Assembly: GCF_006538165.1 (NCBI RefSeq)
Contig: NZ_BDLU01000027.1
Location: 1 to 43,939, forward strand
Reading direction: 5' to 3'
DNA: 43,939 nt
Origin: Komagataeibacter diospyri
Lineage (GTDB): Bacteria; Pseudomonadota; Alphaproteobacteria; Acetobacterales; Acetobacteraceae
Shown: positions 33,435-42,918 of the stretch, piece after piece
Position numbering within the stretch: the first letter of the stretch is position 1
Layout: every line of letters begins with the position of its first letter
Made by a program: the position numbers and the translations under genes
Notes under the pieces: generated by a model
The model's database searches: none
The model's input: only the letters and a program-made list of their open reading frames with translations
What the model was told of the DNA's origin: nothing

Positions 33435-34202
33435 TCAGTCGCGCACCATTGCCGCGATGTAGTTCACCGCCATGTCGCGGCTTTCGCGCCACCCGCCAAG
33501 GCCGGGCACCATGCCCGCAATATCGGTTATGCGCAGGCCCGCATGGGCCGTGTACTGCCCCATTTCGGCCGGGGTGATGAACTTGCGCCAGTCATGCGTG
33601 CCCACCGGCAGCAGGCGCAGGACATATTCCGCCCCGATCTTGGCCATGGCCATGGACCGCCACGTGCGGTTCATGGTCGAAACCACCATCACCCCGCCGG
33701 GCTGCAGCAGGCCACCCAGCATGCGCAGGAAGGCAGCCGGATCGGTCACATGTTCGATCACCTCCAGTGCTGAAATCGCGTCAAAGCGCGCGCCTTCGGC
33801 CACCAGTTCCTCAGCACTGCCGCAACGATAGGACAGCGGGCCTGCTGATGCGGGCAGGGGGTGGTGACGCATGTGCAGTCTGCCTGCCGTGATCGCCGCC
33901 TGTGATGCGTCCAGCCCGGTCACGTCGAATCCTGCACGGGCGAAGGCCTCGCTGGCCAGTCCCGCGCCACAGCCGATGTCCAGCAATGTGCGACGCGCCC
34001 CATCATCAGCCTTCGATGCGGGCAGATGGCGCATGGCCCAGCCGGTGCGCAGGTCGTTCATGGCGTGCAGGGGGCGCATCGGGCCGGCCGGATCCCACCA
34101 CCGGGCGGCCAGATCGCTGAAATGGGCGATCTCCTCGGGGGCGACGGAATCTGCCGACAGAACGGGCGAATCGTGATGCTGCATGGGTGCACCGCCTTTC
34201 AT
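33435..34202 (-). CDS. ubiG: Ubiquinone biosynthesis O-methyltransferase UbiG
   Basis: UbiG performs both O-methylations of ubiquinone synthesis at the membrane-associated complex. The 255-residue protein has EEIAHFSDLAARWWDPAGPMRPLHAMNDLR, the family-specific N-terminus. The SAM loop is LLDIGCGAGLASEAFARAGFDVTGLDAS. DAISALEVIEHVTDPAAFLRMLGGLLQPGGVMVVSTMNRTWRSMAMAKIGAEYVL and the late HDWRKFITPAEM also mark UbiG. I chose ATG 34202, which has GGGAG eight bases upstream; ATG 34184 is an alternative. It is divergent from lysC over 139 bp. Ubiquinone is the electron acceptor of the periplasmic dehydrogenases typical of acetic acid bacteria. Confidence 0.95.
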   Translation of the reverse strand: MKGGAPMQHHDSPVLSADSVAPEEIAHFSDLAARWWDPAGPMRPLHAMNDLRTGWAMRHLPASKADDGARRTLLDIGCGAGLASEAFARAGFDVTGLDASQAAITAGRLHMRHHPLPASAGPLSYRCGSAEELVAEGARFDAISALEVIEHVTDPAAFLRMLGGLLQPGGVMVVSTMNRTWRSMAMAKIGAEYVLRLLPVGTHDWRKFITPAEMGQYTAHAGLRITDIAGMVPGLGGWRESRDMAVNYIAAMVRD

Positions 34203-34341
34203 TTGGCTTTCTCCCGCTGGACGCGGAAGCTGGGGAGATGTATGTGACGCGGCTTGCGCATAACCGCAATGCCCCGGATTGGCCAACAGGGCCGCACTCC
34301 GGATATGCTGAAGCCCGAGCCATAATGGAGCCACTATTCCG

Positions 34342-35595
34342 ATGTCCCCTACCGTACCGCGGATCGTGATGAAATTCGGTGGCACATCCGTCGCCGATCT
34401 TGACCGGATTCGTGCCGTCGCGGAAAAAGTCCGGAAACAGGTCGAGGCCGGATGCGAGGTTGCCGTTGTCGTATCCGCCATGTCTGGCGTGACCAACCGC
34501 CTTGTCGGCTACTGCCGCGATCTCTCGCCCCAGCATGATGAACGTGAATACGACACCGTCGTTGCAACGGGGGAGCAGGTCACCAGTGGCCTGCTGGCCA
34601 TCGCGCTCCAGAAACTGGGGGTCAATGCCCGATCATGGCTGGGCTGGCAGATCCCGCTGCGCACGGATGACGCGCATGGCAAGGCGCGTATCGTATCCAT
34701 AGACGGCGCGAACCTGATCAGCAGTATGCAGGCGGGACAGGTGCCGGTCGTGGCCGGTTTCCAGGGGATCGGCCCGGACGGACGCATCACCACGCTGGGA
34801 CGCGGGGGGTCCGATACCTCGGCCGTGGCGCTGGCGGCGGCGCTGAAGGCGGACCGGTGCGATATCTACACGGATGTGGACGGAATCTATACAACCGACC
34901 CCCGTATTGTTACCAAGGCACGGAAGCTGGACAAGATTACCTATGAGGAAATGCTTGAACTGGCGTCCGTAGGGGCCAAGGTGCTGCAGACCCGCAGCGT
35001 GGAACTGGCAATGAAGGAGCGCGTGCGGGTGCAGGTGCTGTCCAGTTTCACCGATGGTCCGGCACCATCGGAAGGGCATCTGCCCGGTTCATTAGTCGTG
35101 GATGAGGACGAAATCGTGGAACAGGAACAGGTCGCCGGAATTGCCTACTCCCGGGACGAGGCAAAGATTTCCGTCCGCCAGCTCCCTGACCGCCCGGGTA
35201 TCGCGGCGGCGGTGTTCGGCCCGCTGGCCGACGCCAACGTGAACGTGGACATGATTGTCCAGAGCACGGGCGACGACGGGACGACCAACATGACGTTCAC
35301 GATCGGCAAGGCCGATCTGGCGCGCGCGATTTCCGTGCTGGAAAGCCACCGCGACGCAATCCAGTTCACGGAACTGCAGACCGATGACGGCGTGGTGAAG
35401 ATCAGCGTCGTAGGTGTTGGCATGCGTTCGCACGCCGGTGTCGCCAGCACGATGTTCCGCACGCTGGCTGAACGCAACATCAACGTACAGGTCATTTCCA
35501 CCAGCGAAATCAAGGTTTCGGTGCTGATCGCATCCGAATATACCGAACTGGCCGTGCGCGCCCTGCATACCGCCTATGGCCTGGATGCGGCGTGA
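34342..35595 (+). CDS. lysC: Aspartate kinase
   Basis: It phosphorylates aspartate, feeding lysine/diaminopimelate, threonine and methionine synthesis. The protein is 417 residues, the alpha/beta-type length. The kinase domain starts IVMKFGGTSVADLDRIRAVAEKV and includes TTLGRGGSDTSAVALAAALKADRCDIYTDVDGIYTTDPRIV. Two ACT domains follow at about 265-335 and 345-415 (e.g. LPDRPGIAAAVFGPLADANVNVDMIVQ and VGVGMRSHAGVASTMFRTLAERNINVQVISTSEIKVSVLI), where lysine and threonine feedback normally act. An internal GTG/ATG start may give a separate beta subunit, as in Bacillus, but I did not find decisive evidence. The stop overlaps the next start as GTGA (35592-35595). Confidence 0.95.
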   Translation: MSPTVPRIVMKFGGTSVADLDRIRAVAEKVRKQVEAGCEVAVVVSAMSGVTNRLVGYCRDLSPQHDEREYDTVVATGEQVTSGLLAIALQKLGVNARSWLGWQIPLRTDDAHGKARIVSIDGANLISSMQAGQVPVVAGFQGIGPDGRITTLGRGGSDTSAVALAAALKADRCDIYTDVDGIYTTDPRIVTKARKLDKITYEEMLELASVGAKVLQTRSVELAMKERVRVQVLSSFTDGPAPSEGHLPGSLVVDEDEIVEQEQVAGIAYSRDEAKISVRQLPDRPGIAAAVFGPLADANVNVDMIVQSTGDDGTTNMTFTIGKADLARAISVLESHRDAIQFTELQTDDGVVKISVVGVGMRSHAGVASTMFRTLAERNINVQVISTSEIKVSVLIASEYTELAVRALHTAYGLDAA

Positions 35596-36680
35596 GCGTG
35601 GCGGAGATGTCAGACACCGCGCCGTCTCCCCTGACGGACCCCACGCGCCGGGCCGAGGCCCGTGCCCGGCTTGACCACCTGTGGGGGCGTGGCACGCGCT
35701 TCCTTGGCAGCGAATACGCGCTGCTGGCCGGGGCGATGTCATGGGTCAGCGAACGCAACCTTGTTTCCGCCATTTCCAACGCCGGCGGCTTTGGCGTGCT
35801 GGCCTGCGGGGCGATGGAACCCGCGCGCCTGGCCGAGGAAATCGCGGCGACACAGGCGCTGACCACCCGCCCGTTCGGCGTCAACCTGATCACCATGCAT
35901 CCGCAGCTTGATGAACTCGTGCGCGTATGCCTTGACGCAGGTATCACCCATGTCGTGCTGGCCGGTGGCATCCCATCCGGCCCGGCAATCCGCGCCATCA
36001 AGGAAGGCGGGGCGAAAGTCATAGCCTTTGCGCCCGCACTGGTGCTGGCCAAGCGGCTGGTGCGCCTTGGCGTCGATGCACTGGTGATCGAAGGATCGGA
36101 AGCGGGCGGCCATGTCGGCCCGGTCTCGCTGACCGTTCTGGCGCAGGAAATCCTGCCGCATATCCATGACGTGCCGATATTCGTCGCAGGTGGCCTGGGC
36201 CGCGGCGATGCCATCCTGTCCTACCTTGAACAGGGGGCATCGGGCGCGCAGCTCGGCACGCGCTTCGCCGCGTCGCGGGAAAGCATCGCGCATGAAAACT
36301 TCAAGAAGGCCTTCATCCGCGCCAATGCACGCGATGCGGTGACTTCCGTCCAGCTTGATGAACGCTTTCCGGTCATTCCGGTACGCGGGCTGAACAACGC
36401 GGGCACACGCAGTTTCCTGCAGCACCAGGCACAGACGCTGCGCCGTTTCCAGGCGGGCGAACTGACCAAGGAAGCCGCCCAGCTGGACATTGAACATTTC
36501 TGGGCTGGCGCGTTGCGCCGGGCTGTGGTGGATGGTGATGTCGAAAACGGTTCCGTCATGGCGGGACAGTCGGTCGGCATGATTACGGGTGAACAGCCGG
36601 TCGGTGAGATTATCAAGGAGCTGGTCGATCAGGCCATTGATGCCCTGATCCGCCAGGAGGAGAGGGCCCGCTACGGATGA
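35592..36680 (+). CDS. NAD(P)H-dependent flavin oxidoreductase (nitronate monooxygenase-like)
   Basis: This FMN-binding TIM-barrel protein (362 residues) belongs to the nitronate monooxygenase/2-nitropropane dioxygenase/FabK superfamily. Key features are MSWVSERNLVSAISNAGGFGVLACGAM, HVVLAGGIPSGPAIRAIKEGG, the FMN-phosphate loop EGSEAGGHVGPVSLTVL and FVAGGLGRGDAILSYLEQGASGAQLGTRF. The substrate is undetermined: nitronates, enoyl-ACP (FabK-like) or others. Its place between lysC and rodZ is, as I recall, common in acetic acid bacteria but does not reveal the role. The GTG at 35592 overlaps the lysC stop; an ATG at 35607 is also possible. It overlaps rodZ by ATGA (36677-36680). Confidence 0.88.
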   Translation: MSVAEMSDTAPSPLTDPTRRAEARARLDHLWGRGTRFLGSEYALLAGAMSWVSERNLVSAISNAGGFGVLACGAMEPARLAEEIAATQALTTRPFGVNLITMHPQLDELVRVCLDAGITHVVLAGGIPSGPAIRAIKEGGAKVIAFAPALVLAKRLVRLGVDALVIEGSEAGGHVGPVSLTVLAQEILPHIHDVPIFVAGGLGRGDAILSYLEQGASGAQLGTRFAASRESIAHENFKKAFIRANARDAVTSVQLDERFPVIPVRGLNNAGTRSFLQHQAQTLRRFQAGELTKEAAQLDIEHFWAGALRRAVVDGDVENGSVMAGQSVGMITGEQPVGEIIKELVDQAIDALIRQEERARYG

Positions 36681-37825
36681 GCGACGGCAAACGCATTTTC
36701 CGCCCCAAACCCGCACAGGGCACGACAGTCCCTGCACCCGGCACGGCACCCATCGCGTCGGTAGGGGACATCCTGCGCACACGGCGCGAGGAACTGGGGT
36801 GGAAACTGCCCGATGTCGCAGCCTGGCTGCGCATCCGCCTGCCGTATCTGGAGGCGCTGGAAGCAGGCCAGCCGGGCGAACTGCCCGGCGCCGCCTATGC
36901 CGTGGGCTTCCTGCGCACCTATGCCAAGGCGCTGGGCCTGGAATCCGAACAGCTGGTCGAACGATTCAAGGTCGAAAGCCGTGGCGCATTCCCCCGCCGG
37001 TCCGAACTGTCCTTTCCCGTGCCGCTGCCCGACCGGAGTCTGCCGACCGGGGTGCTGCTGCTATGCGGTATCGTCATCCTGGTGGGTGCCTATGTCGGCT
37101 GGTACAAGATGACCGGCACGGATGGGCTGGGCCATGACATTCCCGGCAAGCTGACGCTGCCGGGACTTTCCTCATCCACCACCACCGCGTCGCCACAGGT
37201 GGCATCCGTCCTGCCCCCCGCTGATGAACGGCCCGAACCGCCGCCGCAGCCACTTCCCCTTCAGGAACGTGAAGCCCTGACCGGCGCGCCATCATCCGTG
37301 CAGCAGGCCGCACCACCCGAGCCCGCTCCGGTCGCCCCCACGCAGCCGCTGGAAAAAATGGGCGAGGACCGTAACGTGCTGGCCCAGCAGGCCGCAGCAG
37401 CCGCACAGCCTGCCACCCCGGCGGACAGCGTGACCCTGAACGCCAGCGCCCCGACATGGGTGCAGGTACGCAAGCCCGGTGGGCCCGTATTATATGACCA
37501 CACGATGCAGCCCGGTGAGACGTGGCAGACCCCGCAGGACCAGTCCGGCCTTGTGCTGACAGTTGGCAATGCGGGTGGCCTGACACTGGCGGCAGGCGGC
37601 GTCACGACACAGCCGCTGGGCCGTAACGGGGAAGTACGCCATAACATTCCCCTCACTCCCACAGCCGTGGTGGACGGGTCGGTCATGCATGCCAGCCCGG
37701 CACCCGTCATCCGCCCACCGGCACCTTCGCCCGTGACCGATACATCGGCCATTGGCGCGACGCCGGCAACGGGAAGTGGCAATAATCTTTCTCCGCCCCT
37801 CCCACAGCGCATCAATCCGGAGTAG
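36677..37825 (+). CDS. rodZ: RodZ-like helix-turn-helix membrane protein
   Basis: RodZ links the MreB cytoskeleton to the cell-wall elongation machinery. This 382-residue protein has a cytoplasmic HTH domain (about 33-95, GDILRTRREELGWKLPDVAAWLRIRLPYLEALEAG...GAAYAVGFLRTYAKALGL). One membrane helix follows (about 120-142, GVLLLCGIVILVGAYVGWYKM), then a long Pro/Gln/Ala-rich periplasmic linker. A C-terminal DUF4115 domain (about 255-325, APTWVQVRKPGGPVLYDHTMQPGETWQTP...LTVGNAGGLTLAAGG) completes it. It sits directly ahead of ispG and hisS, an order also seen in E. coli. Its start overlaps the oxidoreductase stop by four bases. Confidence 0.9.
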   Translation: MSDGKRIFRPKPAQGTTVPAPGTAPIASVGDILRTRREELGWKLPDVAAWLRIRLPYLEALEAGQPGELPGAAYAVGFLRTYAKALGLESEQLVERFKVESRGAFPRRSELSFPVPLPDRSLPTGVLLLCGIVILVGAYVGWYKMTGTDGLGHDIPGKLTLPGLSSSTTTASPQVASVLPPADERPEPPPQPLPLQEREALTGAPSSVQQAAPPEPAPVAPTQPLEKMGEDRNVLAQQAAAAAQPATPADSVTLNASAPTWVQVRKPGGPVLYDHTMQPGETWQTPQDQSGLVLTVGNAGGLTLAAGGVTTQPLGRNGEVRHNIPLTPTAVVDGSVMHASPAPVIRPPAPSPVTDTSAIGATPATGSGNNLSPPLPQRINPE

Positions 37826-37837
37826 AATGGTCTCCAC

Positions 37838-37918
37838 GGCATGGTCCCCTGATGATCACCATGCCGGAAACCGGCATGTAACAGATCCAAGGGCCGTGCC
37901 ACGCCGCCGCTACGGCGG
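37838..37918 (+). promoter_or_regulatory. Competing hairpins in the ispG leader
   Basis: GGCATGGT (37838-37845) can pair with ACCATGCC (37858-37865). Alternatively CATGCCGG (37860-37867) pairs with CCGGCATG (37871-37878) around AAA. The two share CATGCC and are mutually exclusive. A third hairpin CCGCCG/CGGCGG with loop CTA follows at 37904-37918. All lie in the 131-base rodZ-ispG gap, ahead of the ispG ribosome site. The layout resembles a switchable leader, but no U-tract is present. Confidence 0.45.
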
Positions 37919-37956
37919 GCCGGAGCATAACCGCCGCCTTATCTGGAGGGCACATA

Positions 37957-39117
37957 ATGAGCAGCTATCGTCCTTATCAGCACATCGAACGCCGCAAGTC
38001 GCGGCAGATCCATGTCGGCAGCGTGCCGGTCGGTGGGGATGCCCCGGTTTCGGTCCAGACCATGACCAATACCCTGACCACGGACGCCGAGGCCACGATC
38101 GCGCAGATCCGCCGCGCTGAACTGGCGGGCGTGGACATCGTACGCGTCTCCTGCCCCGATGAGGACAGCACGAAGGCGCTGGCCGAAATCGTGCGGGAAG
38201 TGAACGTGCCCATCGTGGCTGACATCCATTTCCACTACAAACGCGCCATCGAAGCCGCAAAGGCCGGTGCTGCGTGCCTGCGCATCAACCCCGGCAACAT
38301 CGGCAGCGCCGAGCGCGTGCGTGAAGTCGTGAACGCGGCGAAGGACCACAACTGTTCCATCCGTATCGGCGTAAACGCCGGTTCGCTGGAAAAGCACCTT
38401 CTGGAAAAATACGGCGAGCCGAACCCCGACGCGCTGGTGGAAAGCGCCCTGGAACACGCCAAGATCCTTGAAGATCATGACTTCCATGAGTTCAAGATCA
38501 GCGTGAAGGCATCCGACGTGTTCATGGCGGTCGCGGCCTACCAGCAACTGGCTGATGTATGCGACCACCCGCTGCATATCGGCATTACCGAAGCGGGCAG
38601 CAAGCGCGCGGGCACGGTCAAGTCCTCCATCGGGCTGGGCAACCTGCTGTGGGCGGGCGTGGGTGACACCATGCGCGTCTCGCTTTCGGCGGAACCGGAA
38701 GAAGAGGTGCTGGTCGGCTGGGATATCCTGAAGTCACTGGGCCTGCGCCACCGTGGCGTGAAGATCATTTCCTGCCCGTCCTGCGCACGTCAGGGCTTCA
38801 ACGTGATCGAGACCGTGCAGACGCTGGAAGACCGGCTGGCGCATATCAAGACACCCATGACGCTGTCGATCATCGGCTGCGTGGTCAATGGCCCCGGCGA
38901 GGCGCTGATGACCGATATCGGTGTGACCGGCGGCGGTTCGGGCCGTCACATGGTCTATTCTGCGGGCAAGCAGGATCATACCATGCCCGCAGGCGACATG
39001 ATCGAACATATTGTCGAACTGGTGGAAAAGAAGGTGGAGCAGCTTGCGGCTGCCGACGCCAGCAATACCCCCGCCGAGGAAATGGCCCGCGAAGCCACCA
39101 TGTCCACCGTGGACTGA
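37957..39117 (+). CDS. ispG: 4-hydroxy-3-methylbut-2-enyl diphosphate synthase
   Basis: IspG (GcpE) is the 4Fe-4S enzyme that reduces MEcPP to HMBPP in the MEP route to isoprenoids, including hopanoids and ubiquinone side chains. The 386-residue protein has [23 protein letters not shown] at the N-terminus. DIVRVSCPD and [29 protein letters not shown] lie in the barrel. The cluster ligands are in [14 protein letters not shown] (two Cys) and [13 protein letters not shown] (one Cys). The start has a strong GGAGG site. A 131-base leader with several hairpins precedes it and a 10-pair hairpin follows its stop. Confidence 0.96.
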   Translation: MSSYRPYQHIERRKSRQIHVGSVPVGGDAPVSVQTMTNTLTTDAEATIAQIRRAELAGVDIVRVSCPDEDSTKALAEIVREVNVPIVADIHFHYKRAIEAAKAGAACLRINPGNIGSAERVREVVNAAKDHNCSIRIGVNAGSLEKHLLEKYGEPNPDALVESALEHAKILEDHDFHEFKISVKASDVFMAVAAYQQLADVCDHPLHIGITEAGSKRAGTVKSSIGLGNLLWAGVGDTMRVSLSAEPEEEVLVGWDILKSLGLRHRGVKIISCPSCARQGFNVIETVQTLEDRLAHIKTPMTLSIIGCVVNGPGEALMTDIGVTGGGSGRHMVYSAGKQDHTMPAGDMIEHIVELVEKKVEQLAAADASNTPAEEMAREATMSTVD

Positions 39118-39123
39118 AGACAT

Positions 39124-39150
39124 GCGGCGCGCCAGGGTCCGGCGTGCCGC
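39124..39150 (+). terminator. Hairpin between ispG and hisS
   Basis: GCGGCGCGCC (39124-39133) pairs with GGCGTGCCGC (39141-39150) with one G-U and a seven-base loop, seven bases after the ispG stop. There is no U-tract. It may trim or partly terminate the ispG message ahead of hisS. Confidence 0.4.
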
Positions 39151-39186
39151 CCAACCGGCCAGTTCTACGGGTACGGGCCGGGTTCA

Positions 39187-40461
39187 ATGCAGGAATATCG
39201 CGTAGTGAGCAGCTTACAGCCCGTTCGTGGCACCCACGACCTGATCGGTGAGGACCGCAGGCGTTTTACCCATGTTGTCGAAACCGCGCGCCGCATTGTC
39301 GGCCTGTACGGATTTGACGAATGGGCGACCCCGGTTTTTGAAGACACACGGGTCTTTTCACGCTCGCTGGGCGATACGTCCGATGTCGTGTCCAAGGAAA
39401 TGTACACGTTCGAGGACCGGGGCGGCGAATCCCTGACCCTGCGCCCCGAAGGGACAGCCGCCATCTGCCGCGCGCTGGTCACCAACGGGCTGACGCAGTC
39501 CCTGCCGCAGAAGGTGTTCTATGCCGGGCCAATGTTCCGCTATGAACGCCCGCAGAAAGGACGCTACCGCCAGTTCCACCAGATCGGTGCCGAACTGCTG
39601 GGTGCTGCCGAACCGCTGGCCGATGCCGAAGTCATTGCCATGGGCCGTGACGTGCTGCAGGGCCTGGGCATTGCCCATGACGTGGTGCTGGAGCTCAACA
39701 CACTGGGTGACATGGCCAGCCGCGATGCCTGGCGGACCGCACTGATCGCCTATTTCAGCGAACGCCGTGCCGATCTGTCGGCCGACAGCCAGACCCGGCT
39801 GGAACGCAACCCGCTGCGCATTCTGGACAGCAAGGCGGCGCAGGATCGCGCGCTGCTGGCTGACGCCCCGATGATCGCTGACTTCCTGACGCCGGATGCC
39901 CGGACATTCTGGGACGACCTGCGCCGGACGCTGGATGTGATGGGCGTGAAATTCCGTGAAAACCCGCGCATCGTACGCGGGCTGGATTATTACGGGCATA
40001 CCGCCTTTGAATTCGTGACCGAACGACTTGGCGCGCAGGGCACCGTGCTGGCGGGTGGCCGCTATGACGGGCTGGTGGCCGAAATGGGTGGTCCCGCGAC
40101 GCCTGCCATTGGCTGGGCTGGCGGGATCGAGCGCCTGTCCATGCTGCTGGAAGACATTCCTGCGGACCCGCGCCCGGTTGCCATCATTCCCATGGGGGCG
40201 GATGCGCAGGCGGCGGCGATTACCATATTGCAGGCGGTGCGTGGTGCAGGCGTGCGGGCCGAGACCTCCTATCGCGGCAACATGAAGCGGCGGATGGAAC
40301 GCGCCAACCGCATGAACGCCACCCATGCCATCGTGATCGGCAGTGACGAAATCGCGCGCGGCGTGGTGCAGGTCAAGGATCTGGACAGCGGACAGCAGAC
40401 TGAAGTGCCGATGGATGGCGTGGCGGCCTTCCTTCTGTCCGGAACACCCAAAAGGGCCTGA
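39187..40461 (+). CDS. hisS: Histidyl-tRNA synthetase
   Basis: HisS charges tRNA-His. The 424-residue class II synthetase shows motif 1 near [38 protein letters not shown]. Motif 2 is [30 protein letters not shown]. The histidine-specific [15 protein letters not shown] and motif 3 [28 protein letters not shown] are clear. The C-terminal anticodon-binding domain starts near [25 protein letters not shown]. The ATG at 39187 lacks a strong ribosome site, and the 69-base gap from ispG holds a hairpin. prfA starts two bases after the stop. Confidence 0.96.
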   Translation: MQEYRVVSSLQPVRGTHDLIGEDRRRFTHVVETARRIVGLYGFDEWATPVFEDTRVFSRSLGDTSDVVSKEMYTFEDRGGESLTLRPEGTAAICRALVTNGLTQSLPQKVFYAGPMFRYERPQKGRYRQFHQIGAELLGAAEPLADAEVIAMGRDVLQGLGIAHDVVLELNTLGDMASRDAWRTALIAYFSERRADLSADSQTRLERNPLRILDSKAAQDRALLADAPMIADFLTPDARTFWDDLRRTLDVMGVKFRENPRIVRGLDYYGHTAFEFVTERLGAQGTVLAGGRYDGLVAEMGGPATPAIGWAGGIERLSMLLEDIPADPRPVAIIPMGADAQAAAITILQAVRGAGVRAETSYRGNMKRRMERANRMNATHAIVIGSDEIARGVVQVKDLDSGQQTEVPMDGVAAFLLSGTPKRA

Positions 40462-40463
40462 CC

Positions 40464-41525
40464 GTGGCAAAGTTTGACGACCGTCTGGACCGTATTGTCG
40501 CCCGGTGTGAGGAACTGCAGGCCCTCCTTGCGGAAGGAATGTCGGGAGCCGATTTCAGCCAGGCCTCACGCGAATACGCGGAACTGGAACCGATTGTGGC
40601 CCGTGTGAACGCCCTGCGCACGGCGGAGCAGGCGGAACACGACGCAAGCCAGATGCTGTCCGACCCGGAACTGCGGGAACTGGCGGAAGCCGAACTGGGC
40701 ACCCTGCGCCAGCAGATACCTGAACTGCGCCATGATATCCGTCTGGCCATGCTACCCCGTGACGAAGCGGATGAGCGCAGCGCCATCCTTGAAATCCGAC
40801 CCGCCGCAGGTGGGGATGAAGCGGGGCTGTTCGCGGCCGAACTGTTTGGCGCGTACCAGCGCTATGCCGACCAGCGCGGCTGGCGGTTCGAGGTGCTGGA
40901 ATATGACCAGTCCGAACTCGGCGGCCTGCGCGAAGGGATCGCCAGCATTACCGGGCGCGGCGTGTTCGCCCGGCTGAAATACGAATCCGGCGTTCACCGT
41001 GTGCAGCGCGTGCCCGCGACTGAAAGCCAGGGCCGCATCCATACATCCACCGTAACAGTCGCCGTTCTGCCCGAAGCGGAAGAAGTCGATGTGGAAGTGA
41101 ACGAGGGTGACCTGCGCATTGATGTCTATCGGGCATCAGGGGCAGGGGGACAGCACGTCAACAAGACTGAAAGTGCAGTGCGCATCACCCATCTGCCCAC
41201 CAATATCGTCGTGGCGATGCAGGAAGAAAAAAGTCAGCACAAGAACCGCGCCAAGGCGATGAAGATCCTGCGCGCCCGCCTGTATGAACGTAACCGTGCC
41301 GCAGCCCATGAAACCCGTGCCGCTGACCGCCGTGCGCAGGTCGGCACGGGCGACCGGTCGGAACGCATCCGTACCTACAACTTTCCGCAGGGGCGCGTGA
41401 CCGACCACCGCATCGGGCTGACGCTGTACAAGATCGACCGGGTGATGGCGGGGGAACTTGATGAATTCGTCGATGCGCTGACACAGGAAGAACAGGCGGC
41501 CCTTCTTGCGGCGGATGATACCTGA
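40464..41525 (+). CDS. prfA: Peptide chain release factor 1
   Basis: RF1 recognises UAA and UAG stop codons and triggers peptide release. The 353-residue length is normal. The catalytic GGQ is in [26 protein letters not shown] (about residue 227), where PrmC methylates the glutamine. The codon-recognition tripeptide should lie in domain 2: [23 protein letters not shown] contains P-A-T, the PxT-type RF1 signature. The start is GTG at 40464. It follows hisS after two bases. The prmC gene, its methyltransferase, lies 500 bp downstream, separated by a minus-strand gene. Confidence 0.96.
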   Translation: MAKFDDRLDRIVARCEELQALLAEGMSGADFSQASREYAELEPIVARVNALRTAEQAEHDASQMLSDPELRELAEAELGTLRQQIPELRHDIRLAMLPRDEADERSAILEIRPAAGGDEAGLFAAELFGAYQRYADQRGWRFEVLEYDQSELGGLREGIASITGRGVFARLKYESGVHRVQRVPATESQGRIHTSTVTVAVLPEAEEVDVEVNEGDLRIDVYRASGAGGQHVNKTESAVRITHLPTNIVVAMQEEKSQHKNRAKAMKILRARLYERNRAAAHETRAADRRAQVGTGDRSERIRTYNFPQGRVTDHRIGLTLYKIDRVMAGELDEFVDALTQEEQAALLAADDT

Positions 41526-41529
41526 CGCC

Positions 41530-41994
41530 CTATGACGTCGGCGCGGCACACAGACTGCTGCGACCGGGATGGCGTTCGACCACATCCGGGTCATCAGGGT
41601 CGGCCAGGTAGAATTCCGTGAAATTGCGCGCGCCAAGGGCGACAAGATGGTGGCCATCGGGTTCATGCAGCACGCCTTCGCCACTGACCTGATGGATCTC
41701 GACCTTGCCTTCGGGGCGGCGGATCGTGATCTCGCCACACAGGGCGTAGCTGTGGTTCACGCGGCTGACCGCCGTTTCCACATGGGCGGTCTGGGTAGGA
41801 TGGTCATGGTCAAGACGGAAGGTCGCGACCAGCTGTTCATCCACATACAGGCGCGAGATTTCGGATATTTCCCCATCGCCGGACCCATCCTCGACATAAA
41901 ACGACCCGGCAAGCGCCGGCGTCGCCATGCTGGCGCACAGCATGGTGGCAATCAGGATCCGCACAGGGCGTAATGAAAAAGCAGGCAGTTGCAT
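41530..41994 (-). CDS. Exported protein of unknown function
   Basis: I do not recognise this 154-residue protein. The N-terminus (PVRILIATMLCASMATPALA) is a clear Sec signal peptide cut after about residue 29. The mature part is acidic and beta-rich, with YVEDGSGDGEISEISRLYVDEQLVATFRLDHDHPTQTAHVETAVSRVNHSYALCGEITIRRPEGKVEIHQVSGEG and two cysteines that might form a disulphide. It interrupts the plus-strand prfA-prmC pair and ends four bases from the prfA stop. The codon pattern and signal peptide make it a real gene rather than an antisense shadow. A periplasmic location is likely; function is unknown. Confidence 0.75.
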   Translation of the reverse strand: MQLPAFSLRPVRILIATMLCASMATPALAGSFYVEDGSGDGEISEISRLYVDEQLVATFRLDHDHPTQTAHVETAVSRVNHSYALCGEITIRRPEGKVEIHQVSGEGVLHEPDGHHLVALGARNFTEFYLADPDDPDVVERHPGRSSLCAAPTS

Positions 41995-42024
41995 GATGCC
42001 CCAGTATGACGGAAATCAGCCGTG

Positions 42025-42888
42025 ATGAAAGATGCCATGATACAGACGCCCGCAAATTTGCGCCATCTTCTGTCCGATGCCGCCACCCGCCTGCGTGCCG
42101 CTGGTATCGAAGCCCCCCAACGCGAGGCCCGGCTGCTGGCCGCCCATGCGGCAGGTACCGACCTTGCGGGGCTATTACGCATCGACGTGCTGCCGCCCGG
42201 CAGCCATGATACTTTCATGCAGATCCTGCAGCGCCGCCTGGATCATGAACCGATGGCCTACATCACCGGGCATACGGGTTTCTGGTCACTGGATATGGTG
42301 GTGTCACCCGCAACCCTGATCCCGCGCGCGGATACGGAAACGCTGGTGGAAGCCGTAATGGACCATCTGCCTGACCGTAATGCCCCGCTGCACGTGCTGG
42401 ATATCGGGACGGGCACGGGCTGCCTGCTGCTGGCAGTGCTTGCGGAATATCCGCAGGCCAAGGGGATTGGCACTGACCTCAACCCCGATGCCGCGCACCT
42501 TGCCGCACGCAATGCCGCACGCAATGGCCTTTCCGCGCGCTGTGACATGCTGTGCTGCAACTGGGCCGACGGAATCACGGGACCATTCGACCTGATCCTG
42601 AGCAATCCGCCCTATATCCCGCATGCCGACCTGAACGGACTTATGCCCGAAGTCGTGCGCCATGAACCTGCACGCGCGCTGGATGGCGGGGCGGATGGAC
42701 TGGTCGCCTATCGCGCACTGGCGACGATAGTGCACGACCTGCTGGCACCAGGCGGGATCGGGGTGCTGGAACTGGGTATAGGTCAGGATCACAGCGTACC
42801 CGCCCTTATGCATAATGGTGGGCTGCAGGTACTGGAAATCCGCCCTGACCTGGGAGGAATAGGGCGGGCGCTGGTGGTGAAAAAATAA
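42025..42888 (+). CDS. prmC: Release factor glutamine methyltransferase PrmC
   Basis: PrmC (HemK) methylates the GGQ glutamine of release factors 1 and 2. The 287-residue protein has the helical N-terminal domain. HEPMAYITGHTGFWSLDMVVSPATLIPRADTETLVEAVMD and the SAM loop LDIGTGTGCLLLAVLAEYPQAKGIGTDL follow. The catalytic NPPY is in DLILSNPPYIPHADLNGL (about residue 194). The start is uncertain: ATG at 42025, GTG at 42022 or ATG at 42037 (MIQTPANL) are all possible. It works on the product of prfA just upstream. A good promoter for the next gene overlaps its 3' end. Confidence 0.94.
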   Translation: MKDAMIQTPANLRHLLSDAATRLRAAGIEAPQREARLLAAHAAGTDLAGLLRIDVLPPGSHDTFMQILQRRLDHEPMAYITGHTGFWSLDMVVSPATLIPRADTETLVEAVMDHLPDRNAPLHVLDIGTGTGCLLLAVLAEYPQAKGIGTDLNPDAAHLAARNAARNGLSARCDMLCCNWADGITGPFDLILSNPPYIPHADLNGLMPEVVRHEPARALDGGADGLVAYRALATIVHDLLAPGGIGVLELGIGQDHSVPALMHNGGLQVLEIRPDLGGIGRALVVKK

Positions 42889-42889
42889 T

Positions 42890-42918
42890 TTGGCAGACCG
42901 AAACAGGCGGGCTATATT
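42890..42918 (+). promoter_or_regulatory. Sigma-70-type promoter for the DUF4167 gene
   Basis: TTGGCA (42890-42895) and TATATT (42913-42918) are 17 bases apart, just after the prmC stop. The match to the housekeeping consensus is good. Transcription from here would give a leader of about 225 bases, which includes a perfect TGTCCGG/CCGGACA hairpin at 43043-43063 and no clear open frame. Confidence 0.55.

Noticed and set aside
35739..36782. Minus-strand open frame opposite the flavin oxidoreductase
   Set aside because: Antisense shadow of a gene with clear FMN motifs that is coupled to its neighbours.
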